DNA of 64,000 nt from positions 124,001-188,000 of the forward strand of contig NZ_JAPFPW010000004.1 in NCBI RefSeq assembly GCF_026155325.1, written 5' to 3'. A program made the translations under genes and the position numbers. This stretch comes from Desulfobotulus pelophilus (GTDB lineage Bacteria; Desulfobacterota; Desulfobacteria; Desulfobacterales; ASO4-4). This document shows positions 8,803-16,542 of this stretch, in pieces (position 1 is the stretch's first letter; each line of letters starts with the position of its first letter). Under the pieces are notes generated by a model. That model had not been told where the DNA came from and did not search any database. It worked only from the letters and a program-made list of their open reading frames with translations.

Positions 8803-8875
8803 GGCGACTCCTTGCCTTAAAAGATGCTGTTTTTAAAGGCCAAGATAGAAGAGCCGGGGAAGAATGTAAACAACA

Positions 8876-8892
8876 AAGGGGCGTCCTATCCT
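8876..8892. repeat. Diverged AAAGGGGCGTCC motif upstream of RAYT
   Basis: AACAAAGGGGCGTCCTATC is the counterpart of the AACAAAGTGGGTGTCCTATG motif found beside the split RAYT copy, at the same position relative to the transposase start. It probably marks the 5' end of the element. Confidence 0.5.
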
Positions 8893-8896
8893 AGTC

Positions 8897-9007
8897 TGTT
8901 TTCCCTCCTCATTCTTCACCCCCATCAGTCCCCCGATGCATTATTCATCATCCTTTCCATCTACTCCCCTGCACAAGCCAATCTTTACAAAAAAGTCTTG
9001 ATTTTTT
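8897..9007. repeat. ~111-bp non-coding direct repeat, copy 1
   Basis: Aligned base by base with 16543-16654 over about 111 bp, with scattered substitutions and a few 1-base indels. Shared runs include CATCATCCTTTCC, TTACAAAAAAG and CTTGATTTTTT. It is C/T-rich on this strand with no reading frame. It ends just before the AbiE promoter. Confidence 0.75.
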
Positions 9008-9010
9008 GAA

Positions 9011-9058
9011 TTGATTGGATAGTATCTACCTTACTTATAAATATGTGGGGTAGATACT
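9011..9058 (+). promoter_or_regulatory. abiE promoter with a 10-bp inverted-repeat operator
   Basis: TTGATT (9011-9016) and TTATAA (9035-9040), 18 bp apart, look like -35 and -10 boxes. A perfect inverted repeat AGTATCTACC (9021-9030) / GGTAGATACT (9049-9058) has one arm between the boxes and the other just after the -10. AbiEi antitoxins are known to repress their own promoter by binding inverted repeats, so this is the expected operator. Confidence 0.7.
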
Positions 9059-9062
9059 GTCT

Positions 9063-9683
9063 ATGTCCAGAAAGAAAAATCGGGCCAGTGCCCAGGATAA
9101 AGCCAAAGAGTTTATTCGCCAGAGCGGTGGGATTATAAAAACATCTGACGCGCTTTTGGCCGGAATTCATCCCAGAGTATTTTACCAGCTACGTGATGCC
9201 GGAGACCTTGAGCAGATCTCAAGGGGAGTTTATCGGCTAACGGAGATGGAAGCCGTATCGAACCCCGATTTTGTCATTGTTGCCATGAGAATTCCCAATT
9301 GTGTTATCAGCCTTGTTTCGGCACTGTCTTTTCACGAAATAACGACTCAGATCCCCCATGAAGTTTCTGTAGCAATACGAAAGGACAGCAAAGCTCCGAT
9401 AATTGATTATCCTCCCGTAAAATTTCATAAATTCTCCAGCGATTCCTTTCAGGCCGGAATAGAGGAACACCAGATTGACGGCATCTTTGTGAAGGTTTAC
9501 AGCCCGGAAAAAACACTGGCAGACTGCTTTAAGTTCCGCAATAAAATTGGAATGGATATCGTGCTTGAGGCTCTGAAGCTTTATAAAACCAGAATGACGT
9601 TTGACCATAAAAAAATTATGGAGTATGCCAAAATTTGCAGGGTGGATAGGGTCATGCTCCCCTATCTTGAGGCAAGCATATGA
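9063..9683 (+). CDS. abiEi: AbiEi-type antitoxin / autorepressor
   Basis: A 206-residue protein of the AbiEi family, the antitoxin of the type IV AbiE abortive-infection toxin-antitoxin system. The N-terminal winged helix (AKEFIRQSGGIIKTSDALLAGI, RVFYQLRDAGDLEQISRGVYRL) binds DNA. The C-terminal half (VYSPEKTLADCFKFRNKIGMD) is the AbiEi antitoxin domain. A short upstream region with an inverted repeat (9021-9058) fits negative autoregulation. Its stop overlaps the toxin start by ATGA, so the two are co-translated. Confidence 0.85.
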   Translation: MSRKKNRASAQDKAKEFIRQSGGIIKTSDALLAGIHPRVFYQLRDAGDLEQISRGVYRLTEMEAVSNPDFVIVAMRIPNCVISLVSALSFHEITTQIPHEVSVAIRKDSKAPIIDYPPVKFHKFSSDSFQAGIEEHQIDGIFVKVYSPEKTLADCFKFRNKIGMDIVLEALKLYKTRMTFDHKKIMEYAKICRVDRVMLPYLEASI

Positions 9684-10570
9684 AATCTTATCAAAATATC
9701 TCTGCTTCAGTAAGACAGCGCCTCCTTAACCGGTCGAAAGCAGACAATCGCTCATTTAATGAACTGCTCCAGTACTATGCTATGGAGCGTTTCCTGTATC
9801 GTCTGTCCCTATCATGCCACTCACAGGATTACATCCTGAAAGGGGCTCTCATGCTCAGGGTATGGAATGCTCCGGAGTTCAGGCCGACCATGGACATTGA
9901 TATGCTTGGAAGAACCTGGAACCAAGAGAAAAATATCATCTCTCAGATCCGTAACATTCTTGCTGTGACGGTTGATCCTGACGGTCTGAGTTTTGATCCG
10001 GAATCAATTCTGGCTGAAAAAATAACCGAAGATGCTGATTATGAAGGAGTTCGGGTAAGATTTCGTGGTTTTTTGGGAACCGCCAGAATCACGATACAAA
10101 TGGATATTGGTTTTGGAGATATCGTCTATCCGGAACCTGAGAGGGCAGAGCTTCCATGTATGCTGGATTTCCCTGCCCCATCCTTACTTTGTTACAGCCG
10201 GGAGAGTGCCATTGCTGAAAAGTTTGAGGCAATGATCAAGCTTGGGCACTTGAACAGCCGTATGAAAGATTTTTATGATATCTGGCTTTTGTCCCGTCAG
10301 TTTCAATTTGAACTCAGCAATCTTGCAGAGGCTGTAAAGCTTACGTTCGGACAGCGCAGGACGGAATTAAAACATCCTATAGAAGCTTTTTCTGCGCATT
10401 TTGGCTTATCACGGCAAACCATGTGGACCGCATTTTGTAAAAGATTGAAACAGGATCACGTGCCTGCATCTTTTCAGGGCATAACGGCAGCAGTGGAATC
10501 GTTTTTAGATCCGGTCATTAAAGGTGTTTCGGACGACATTGTCTGGAAACCGGCAGGTCCTTGGTCATAA
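9680..10570 (+). CDS. abiEii: AbiEii-type nucleotidyltransferase toxin
   Basis: A 296-residue AbiEii/AbiGii-family protein, a DNA polymerase beta-like nucleotidyltransferase that acts as toxin of the AbiE system. The fold's motifs are visible: ILKGALMLRVW, RPTMDIDMLGR (the D-x-D metal site), and the helical block AIAEKFEAMIKLG ... RMKDFYDIWLL, which holds conserved K and D residues. It overlaps the antitoxin by 4 bp. All key residues are present, so it appears functional. The system gives phage resistance or plasmid stabilisation in other bacteria. Confidence 0.85.
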   Translation: MKSYQNISASVRQRLLNRSKADNRSFNELLQYYAMERFLYRLSLSCHSQDYILKGALMLRVWNAPEFRPTMDIDMLGRTWNQEKNIISQIRNILAVTVDPDGLSFDPESILAEKITEDADYEGVRVRFRGFLGTARITIQMDIGFGDIVYPEPERAELPCMLDFPAPSLLCYSRESAIAEKFEAMIKLGHLNSRMKDFYDIWLLSRQFQFELSNLAEAVKLTFGQRRTELKHPIEAFSAHFGLSRQTMWTAFCKRLKQDHVPASFQGITAAVESFLDPVIKGVSDDIVWKPAGPWS

Positions 10571-10652
10571 TTGCTTTTGCCAAATAGCTTGCCATAAGTG
10601 GTCTTTTTTTTCGGAAGGAAAGACACGACACCTCTGTGCAGAACTACGTGAG

Positions 10653-10676
10653 GAAACAACAAAGTGGGTGTCCTGT
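10653..10676. repeat. AACAAAGTGGGTGTCC motif at the right edge of the inserted segment
   Basis: GAAACAACAAAGTGGGTGTC, followed by CTG, lies 6 bp before the right copy of the 21-bp repeat. Its orientation is the same as the motif pair at 5394-5450, so the 5.3-kb segment is bounded by this motif in direct orientation on both sides. Confidence 0.6.
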
Positions 10677-10681
10677 GATTA

Positions 10682-10702
10682 TTCTTCCTGATTGGCTTTC
10701 CT
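10682..10702. repeat. 21-bp direct repeat, right copy
   Basis: Identical to 5371-5391; see the left copy. The intervening DNA (5392-10681) is 5.3 kb. Confidence 0.75.
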
Positions 10703-11146
10703 GGCAACGGACTCATTGAGCATACGCATGAACCATGAAATATCATAGAGGCGGTTCCGGTAGAGGCCAGCAAGCTCTGCCAGCTGATGCTGATCCGAAT
10801 GGGTCAGATCTCCGGTTTGCGCAAGGTAACGCCTTACCACATCCGGGCCTGTAAAAAGCTGAATCCAGCGGGTGAACCTCATGATCCGACCATGATAAAG
10901 CCCTGTTTTCATCCACACGCAGGATAATATGGTAGTGGTTGCTCATGACCGAATAGGCAGCCACATCAATGGAAAAAATGGCAGCAAGCTCCATGATGCG
11001 CTCTGCGATCCAGCCCCGGCGGTGGTTAAAATCCATGCCGGACTGGTTATCCTTGCCACAGAGAAAGGCTCTGCGGACACAGCGGCAGACACAGTGATAC
11101 CAGGGAGTGCTTTCAAGGCTGATGAGGGTGGATCGGGGATAGGTCT
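10682..11146 (-). pseudogene. RAYT transposase relic, N-terminal half (copy C)
   Basis: Matches residues 1-150 of the intact RAYT, including SVMSNHYHIILRVDENRALS and the WFMRMLNES block, and ends at NQEE. The start codon is lost (the ATG region reads CACCAGACC), and a 2-bp deletion near 10878 shifts the frame between the HUH block and RWIQLFTGPDVVRRY. Homology begins exactly where copy A's ends, in the same orientation, so A and C are most simply two halves of one gene. Confidence 0.85.
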
Positions 11147-11197
11147 GGTGATTCCTTGCCTTAAAAGATACTGTTTTTAAAGGCCAAGATAGAAGAG

Positions 11198-11283
11198 CAG
11201 GGGAAGAATGTAAACAACAAAGTGGGTGTCCTATGGTCGTCAGGGGAAGAATGTAAACAACAAAGTGGGTGTCCTATGGTCGT
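11198..11283. repeat. Perfect 43-bp tandem duplication
   Basis: A 43-bp unit beginning CAGGGGAAGAATG and containing AACAAAGTGGGTGTCC and ATGGTCGT occurs at 11198-11240 and is repeated exactly at 11241-11283. A further ATGGTCGTC follows at 11288. This is the upstream end of RAYT copy C. From there to 11365 nothing else is seen. Confidence 0.85.
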
Positions 11284-11365
11284 CACTATGGTCGTCTGTA
11301 CTTAGTCATCAACCTTTTTTGCTTGTTAAGAACAGGGGTAGCCACGTATTATTATCCACAAACTT

Positions 11366-13087
11366 TCAATCTTTTTCGTATTGCATATCTATCTGAACAC
11401 CGAGTAACTTAGATTCCGGAGAATCGTCTTTTAACTCTAGTCTTACCGTGCCAAATATTTCCTCAAATTCTTCTTCTACAAGAACATCTTTTAGAGATGT
11501 TAACTGATCTTCGTTAATGGTAGCTATATATTGTTTTTCGTATGCTTTAGTCAATTTGTGGGCAAGCTGTAACAATATTGCTCTTTGTCTAGGGTCTATA
11601 TCACTAAACAACCTACTATCATGGAAAATACTTTGAAAACGATGAACTCTGGAATTAATTAAGTTGTTTAAGTCATAGCAGAAGATTTTAACTTCGTTAA
11701 TTCCATCTGAAGCGTCATTTTGAATTTTCGCACTTATTTTGAATCGTTCTTGGTTGTTGCCCTCGTTATTTTGAATTGAAATGCCAGCAGGTACTTCAGG
11801 ATAAAACTCATTTACCAGGTCTCTAAATCCAAGATAGACAGGATGCTCTTGTTCTTTATACGCTTCCAAATACTCGATTGTAGTTACTTCTTGGCTTGAT
11901 AGTTCCTTTTGCGCCTCTGCCATTTCTTTTTTAGAATGTACCGAAATATTCTTGTAATCTTGCAGTTTAGAAAGCTTGCTCTTTAGTTCAATTAATTTGG
12001 CATTGATTGCAGAAAAAAAGTCTAACGCTCGACTTTTTGCCAGCAATTTCATTTGCTCATCAAAAGCTTTCTGAAGCTCATCCTTGCTTTTTTCTTCTTC
12101 CAAATGTGTAGCAGACAACTTCCTAAGCTCTTTAGCTAATCGTTCACTTCGTTTAACATGAATACTTTTATGGAATGCAGTGACATTTTCGAGCGATTGT
12201 AGCGTTCCTTCTTTAAATATTTCAGTAATTTCACCATAAAGATTATAAACTTTCTCTAAGTCCAAATCCTGATATAAGTTCATACTGTGCTTTATATTTT
12301 TGATACTAGTGTTTAAGTAATAAAGCCTGTTTTTCATTTGTGACAGTTTTTCAGCCATACCGTCCGCTTCCGCTTGGATCGCCGCGTAGTTTTCTGCCAC
12401 GTTATAGTTTTTAATGTCAGATTCTAGTTTCTTTACATCTTGTGTTAATCGAGAAATCTCAAATTCAACATCTAAATCGCCAGTGTAGTATTCCCTTATT
12501 ACTGGGTCATTTTTGAACGACTTTTCGAACTTTTCTAACTCTTGGTAACGTTTCCGCGTGTTTCGTTTTTGATAGACATAAGCAAGGTCTAATTCAAGCA
12601 AGAAGGCATTATTTACCAAGGATGAAAATGGCTGCTCTTTAGCAGTTGCGAGGCTTGATACATAACTTCCCCGGCCTGTACGATAAAAACGAGAAAGAAC
12701 AGTCCTAAAAGTAAGATATGGTGAGTCTTCAGGTATATCTACAAGCATCCGCTCCATTTCAGCATTGAAAGCAGTTTGCCCGAACTCCTTATCATTTAGA
12801 TAAATCTTGTTTTGATTTTTTGCAGCACGGTTTGCGGTAAACTTTTTATCACCAACCTTGAAGCTAAGAGTAAACTCCCACCCCGATAAATACTGTTCAA
12901 ATGCTGGAATTTTGTTGGAACCAAGGCAAAAATTAACGATCTGGAGCAACAATGACTTCCCAACACCATTGTATGTATTATTTTTATCATTTGATGTGCT
13001 TTTCCCAATAATTAGGGTTAAACCCTTGGGGTTAAAATGAACTGTGTTAAAAGATGGCTTATTCGCTTCTAGAGAAATTAACTGCAT
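11366..13087 (-). CDS. ABC-3C system ATPase with DUF2326
   Basis: A 573-residue SMC/RecN-like ABC ATPase. The N-terminal P-loop region reads LTLIIGKSTSNDKNNTYNGV then GKSLLLQIV, where the usual GxxGxGKS is stretched by an insert. A long coiled coil spans about residues 190-420 (many K/E/L heptads). The C-terminal part is DUF2326 (DGINEVKIFCYDLNN ... FQSIFHDSRLF, the ABC dimer-side motifs). It fits the ATPase component of ABC-three-component (ABC-3C) conflict systems, predicted anti-invader machines. The gene overlaps the middle component by 10 bp and comes last in a three-gene operon. Confidence 0.8.
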   Translation of the reverse strand: MQLISLEANKPSFNTVHFNPKGLTLIIGKSTSNDKNNTYNGVGKSLLLQIVNFCLGSNKIPAFEQYLSGWEFTLSFKVGDKKFTANRAAKNQNKIYLNDKEFGQTAFNAEMERMLVDIPEDSPYLTFRTVLSRFYRTGRGSYVSSLATAKEQPFSSLVNNAFLLELDLAYVYQKRNTRKRYQELEKFEKSFKNDPVIREYYTGDLDVEFEISRLTQDVKKLESDIKNYNVAENYAAIQAEADGMAEKLSQMKNRLYYLNTSIKNIKHSMNLYQDLDLEKVYNLYGEITEIFKEGTLQSLENVTAFHKSIHVKRSERLAKELRKLSATHLEEEKSKDELQKAFDEQMKLLAKSRALDFFSAINAKLIELKSKLSKLQDYKNISVHSKKEMAEAQKELSSQEVTTIEYLEAYKEQEHPVYLGFRDLVNEFYPEVPAGISIQNNEGNNQERFKISAKIQNDASDGINEVKIFCYDLNNLINSRVHRFQSIFHDSRLFSDIDPRQRAILLQLAHKLTKAYEKQYIATINEDQLTSLKDVLVEEEFEEIFGTVRLELKDDSPESKLLGVQIDMQYEKD

Positions 13088-13317
13088 TTGACTACTTTTC
13101 CTTGTTCATTCAGCTCAATCGCTCCACATGCATATAAAAAATCTAACGCTAAAATGATGTGTTCAAAATCATGACTAATGAGAAAATTGAGATTCTTCAA
13201 CTTGTCATAGATTTGTTCAGGGGTCTGTGGATGAGACAATAAATTTAGAACATTTGCGCCCAACCCTAAAAGTGATTCAGACAATCGTATGTGCTTTTGT
13301 GGACTAAGCATTTTCAA
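13078..13317 (-). CDS. ABC-3C middle component
   Basis: A 79-residue protein (SPQKHIRLSESLLGLGANVL ... FEHIILALDFLYACGAIELNEQGKV) predicted to be a small winged helix, placed between the effector and ATPase genes and overlapping both (14 and 10 bp). Size, position and sequence fit the ABC-3C 'middle component' families, which link the ATPase to the effector. The exact family number cannot be assigned by eye. Confidence 0.7.
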   Translation of the reverse strand: MKMLSPQKHIRLSESLLGLGANVLNLLSHPQTPEQIYDKLKNLNFLISHDFEHIILALDFLYACGAIELNEQGKVVKCS

Positions 13318-14296
13318 TCACCTTCGGTTCATAACCTTCAGGTGGTTCCTCAAAGATGTCACATGCCTCAAAAAAGAAAGCCATAACAGCGATTACATTT
13401 CTTTCGTAATCACGCCTCTGCATATTAGACAAGTTTTCAGGCAACATTTCATCAACCATGTTTTTAAAAACTATATCGGACTCAGGCAAGCCTGTAGCTA
13501 CCGCAGCTTCCGCCTTGTCAGTATTTAAGTGGTGTTGATACATTTCGTTCAACGAGTCTCTAGACTGTTGGCGGGAAAACTTACTATTGGTTCGAAAATA
13601 GTCATCAACATAGCCTACTTGATATGCTCCAACATTTAAGTGCATCGCAGTACTTTTGCCCAGTTTATTAAAGTGTATCTTGTTATAAAAATCAGGTGGT
13701 TCATTGGTTTGAGAGTCAGAAAAGCCACTGTAGTTCTTAGATACATAACCTACAATTTCTGCAACGATTGAATTATCGATAAACCCGATATCTTCTGGCT
13801 TTGGATAATAACCACATATTGAGGCAATACTGTCCTCTGGTAACTCCATGAAAATGTCTTCTAACTCAGAGGAAAGAAACACATCACAAACCTCCAGACT
13901 ATACTTATTCTTAACGCTATTTAGTGTTGTATAAATTTCTGGGTAGGCACCATGATATTTATCGTTGAACACAAAGTAGAAGTGTCTAATTTCATACTTA
14001 TGCTCATTCCCCCAATACGCAATTAGTCCGTCTAAATCTTTTTCGATTTTTGAAGTGGCGGAAGTGGGATTGCCAGTCGGAGATTGAGGAGAATAAACTT
14101 GAAAATATTTTCCCTCTAATGGGATAAATCCATCATTTTTTCTATCACCAATGCGTCCTTGTGGTTTTACTTTTTTAAAGTCTTTATTCGATGCACGCAT
14201 CACATCGCAGAACAAATCTTCGAATGCATTTCCATTTGACTCGTAGATACGCAACTTAAAGGCTTTACGTACATCTAATTTTTGCTGAACATCCAT
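13304..14296 (-). CDS. ABC-3C effector, nuclease-like N-terminus
   Basis: A 330-residue first gene of the ABC-3C operon. The N-terminal part has a restriction-endonuclease-like pattern: GNAFEDLFCDVMR, then GDRKNDGFIPLEGKYFQVYS, where D-x-G and the following Y-x-x-Y/Q strand resemble PD-(D/E)xK-type sensors or nucleases. The C-terminal 120 residues (FYNKIHFNKLGKSTAMHLNV, then MQRRDYERNVIAVMAFFFEACDIF) look like the ABC-3C-specific helical C-terminal domain. Nuclease activity is a proposal, since the catalytic lysine is not certain. No signal peptide. Confidence 0.65.
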   Translation of the reverse strand: MDVQQKLDVRKAFKLRIYESNGNAFEDLFCDVMRASNKDFKKVKPQGRIGDRKNDGFIPLEGKYFQVYSPQSPTGNPTSATSKIEKDLDGLIAYWGNEHKYEIRHFYFVFNDKYHGAYPEIYTTLNSVKNKYSLEVCDVFLSSELEDIFMELPEDSIASICGYYPKPEDIGFIDNSIVAEIVGYVSKNYSGFSDSQTNEPPDFYNKIHFNKLGKSTAMHLNVGAYQVGYVDDYFRTNSKFSRQQSRDSLNEMYQHHLNTDKAEAAVATGLPESDIVFKNMVDEMLPENLSNMQRRDYERNVIAVMAFFFEACDIFEEPPEGYEPKVIENA

Positions 14297-14420
14297 TGAC
14301 GAATTCCTTTCACTGCATCATCGACAGTTTTCTTTTTATAGCCTTGGCTAGTTTAGGGCTCACAGCTTTAACGAATTAACTATAAATATTCGTTGACTGA
14401 AGGCACTACACTTCCATTAG

Positions 14421-14493
14421 AAATTAACGCCGCGCTCTGCGGCAAACTTGGAGCGCAGCGGAAAATTTGTCCGACAGCAGCGCTTTGTTATGC
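14421..14493 (-). other. attC: Integron attC-like recombination site
   Basis: Read on the minus strand, the site opens with GCATAACAAAGCGCT and closes with AGCGCGGCGTTAATT. Outer cores TAAC/GTTA and inner boxes GCGCT/AGCGC pair. The inner arms CTGtCGGaCAAA and TTTGCCGCAG pair with two unpaired bases (T and A) on one arm only, the extrahelical-base arrangement typical of attC. The length of 73 nt is in the attC range. The TAA stop of the 549-residue gene is the TAA of the first core box, as is common for integron cassettes. No integrase or second attC was found. Confidence 0.7.
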
Positions 14494-16137
14494 CCGAGAT
14501 CTATCAACATTCTCTTGCAATCTTCTTCTTAACTCGTCAGATAGATCAATCTCATATGGAATACGATCAAACTCTTCAAATGCATCAAGAAGATATTGAT
14601 CGTATTCATAAGATGTTTTGCCCATGCTAAATCCACCACACTGAATAGAGTTCATCAATGCATCTGCGTAAGGCTGTGTTGCGGCTACTTTTCTCAACTC
14701 GAAATATCGTCGATATACGATATCTATTATGTATTTTTTGAACCTGTCAGAAAGCGCATCAGTCACCAGTATTTGTTTGGCTATCTGACCAAGTGCCAAC
14801 ATGCTACTTTTAGGTATGTTCCCATTTTCGTGGTGTGCCAATGTTGTTTCTAGTGCAACGTTGTCTTGATCCAACGGCAGATGGTCAACAGCAGAAGCCC
14901 ACTTACAAAGACAAGAGGTTATTTCATACAGTGCATAATGGTATTTAGTAGGCCACTCTGCATGAAAGTCGACAAGTTTCTCGTTGGGATCTAAATTTCT
15001 TACGATACGCTCAACAAAGTGCGTAAAGTAATAGAGCCACATATGCCATTGTATGTTCTGGTACAAAGCGCTTGTGACCATGATATCGAAAAATCTAATT
15101 CCCACCATAAGTTTTGAATCCCACTGCCCCTCCTCAAAAAAATCACCCATAGGTTCATTATATGGGTCAGGTAAGGAACTGCTGTATAACTCATCTAGAT
15201 GGGAAATAACAAATTCCCCAATAGGCCTATATACCCCGTATCTTTCAGCAACCTTGCAATCTCCGAATAAGTAATTGAGGAGCCGGTTTCTTTTAGGGAG
15301 GGCATAACGATCTCTCCCGGCCAAGTTCTGATTGTTGCGCACCTCATGATACAAAACACTTTTTGTATCTTCTGCCAAGTATCTTAGGTACGTATCTACA
15401 AATTCATTATTTTCGTAAAATTCATAAGGGAATATTTGCAACGCGAAATATGGCCTTATTTCAGAAATCGCTTTGACGGTTTTTCTGTTTATCAAAACCT
15501 CATGCACAATTTCCGTTGCGACTTCCTTTTCTCTTTCATAGGTGGGAAATACTCGAGCCAACAGCCCAGAGCACTTCCTTAGAACTGTATGGATTATATC
15601 ACGCCCCATTGGTTCACGTCCTTTGGGAGTACCCCCTAACTCAGAAATCAACGATCGAACATCTGGATAGTCTCTTGAGTGCCGTTGAAAATAGGCATGG
15701 AGTCTTGAGAGTACTGAGCGCCCGTTATATATACGTGCAACATGGTTGATATTTCTCTCAATCAACGAGAATAGTTCTGAGTATTTTTTCTCACGTGAAA
15801 GCTCAAAAACATATTCCCTGAATTTAACAATGTTAGATCTAGAGAGCCGTCTAATACGCAGGTAAACGTATAATGTCAGGGACATTATCAGGATTATTAA
15901 AAATGAAGCATTAGAAGGCGTGATTGACCATCTAGAGAGATTTAAGCTTGGCGTAAGGCCCAAGGATCTAAATGTTTGGTAAAACTGCAAATACAGAATA
16001 GACGCCACGGAGATTAATAGTATTGCCCAGCCAACCTTTCCAAATCGAAGAGAGATCTCTAACCGTCTTACCCTAGGAATAATTGCATAAGCTGCGACAA
16101 ACAAACCCGCAACTGTTATCAGGCTATCTAAGTTCAC
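14488..16137 (-). CDS. Membrane protein of unknown function on an integron-like cassette
   Basis: A 549-residue protein that I do not recognise. Three membrane helices lie in the first 115 residues (about 3-20, 35-52 and 75-95), then a long soluble, helix-rich cytoplasmic region with many aromatic and charged residues. No known catalytic motif was seen. It starts with GTG at 16137 behind a GAGAGG site. Its stop codon is inside an attC-like site, so it was probably acquired as a gene cassette. It sits immediately upstream of an ABC-3C system and is AT-richer than the core genes, which makes a defence or stress role possible but unproven. Confidence 0.65.
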   Translation of the reverse strand: MNLDSLITVAGLFVAAYAIIPRVRRLEISLRFGKVGWAILLISVASILYLQFYQTFRSLGLTPSLNLSRWSITPSNASFLIILIMSLTLYVYLRIRRLSRSNIVKFREYVFELSREKKYSELFSLIERNINHVARIYNGRSVLSRLHAYFQRHSRDYPDVRSLISELGGTPKGREPMGRDIIHTVLRKCSGLLARVFPTYEREKEVATEIVHEVLINRKTVKAISEIRPYFALQIFPYEFYENNEFVDTYLRYLAEDTKSVLYHEVRNNQNLAGRDRYALPKRNRLLNYLFGDCKVAERYGVYRPIGEFVISHLDELYSSSLPDPYNEPMGDFFEEGQWDSKLMVGIRFFDIMVTSALYQNIQWHMWLYYFTHFVERIVRNLDPNEKLVDFHAEWPTKYHYALYEITSCLCKWASAVDHLPLDQDNVALETTLAHHENGNIPKSSMLALGQIAKQILVTDALSDRFKKYIIDIVYRRYFELRKVAATQPYADALMNSIQCGGFSMGKTSYEYDQYLLDAFEEFDRIPYEIDLSDELRRRLQENVDRSRA

Positions 16138-16159
16138 ACATTACCTCTCAAGGGTGCAT

Positions 16160-16318
16160 AATCGTGGTGCTGACCGGCGCCGAGCGCCGATCAAGCAGAC
16201 GAAGTCTGGTTGATCGGTGTGAGGTGTCCGGTCGAGTACCTTGTTCAGGCGCGTAGCGCCGGGGCAAGGTACTCGACGTAGTCAGCACCACGATTCACGG
16301 CGGCGCAGCCGCCGTGAA
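16160..16318. repeat. Multi-hairpin element with three-base loops
   Basis: A perfect 15-bp outer inverted repeat (16160-16174 / 16281-16295, AATCGTGGTGCTGAC) encloses two inner hairpins. The first is 16175-16230, with a core ATCAAGCAGAC-gaa-GTCTGGTTGAT. The second is 16231-16277, with a perfect 13-bp stem GTCGAGTACCTTG/CAAGGTACTCGAC topped by GGCGC-gta-GCGCC. Directly next to it is a perfect 11-bp hairpin TTCACGGCGGC-gca-GCCGCCGTGAA (16294-16318). The tips are gaa, gta and gca, the d(GNA) loops known to make very stable single-stranded DNA hairpins. No open frame spans it. Confidence 0.85.
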
Positions 16319-16542
16319 CATATTATTGTGTGGTTCCGTACAACCACCATTTTTTAACAAAGACCCGACAAAAAAAACCACAAAATAACACTTTCCTAAC
16401 CGTATAACCCTCAATGTATCATGCTGGATAGAAAACTATCTATTTCAGATTCCCATCCCCTGTAAAAACCCCCATCAAAAAAAGTTCCCACAGCGGCTGA
16501 AAAAGGATTCAATTTTCATAGTCCACCCCACCCATTAAGGCA
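16319..16542. other. AT-rich intergenic DNA
   Basis: No gene, terminator or clear promoter is visible between the multi-hairpin element and the second copy of the ~111-bp repeat. Confidence 0.5.

Noticed and set aside
16160-16295. Multi-hairpin element considered as a second attC site
   Set aside because: The outer ends read AATC/GATT instead of AAC/GTT cores and the stem is perfect, without one-sided extrahelical bases.
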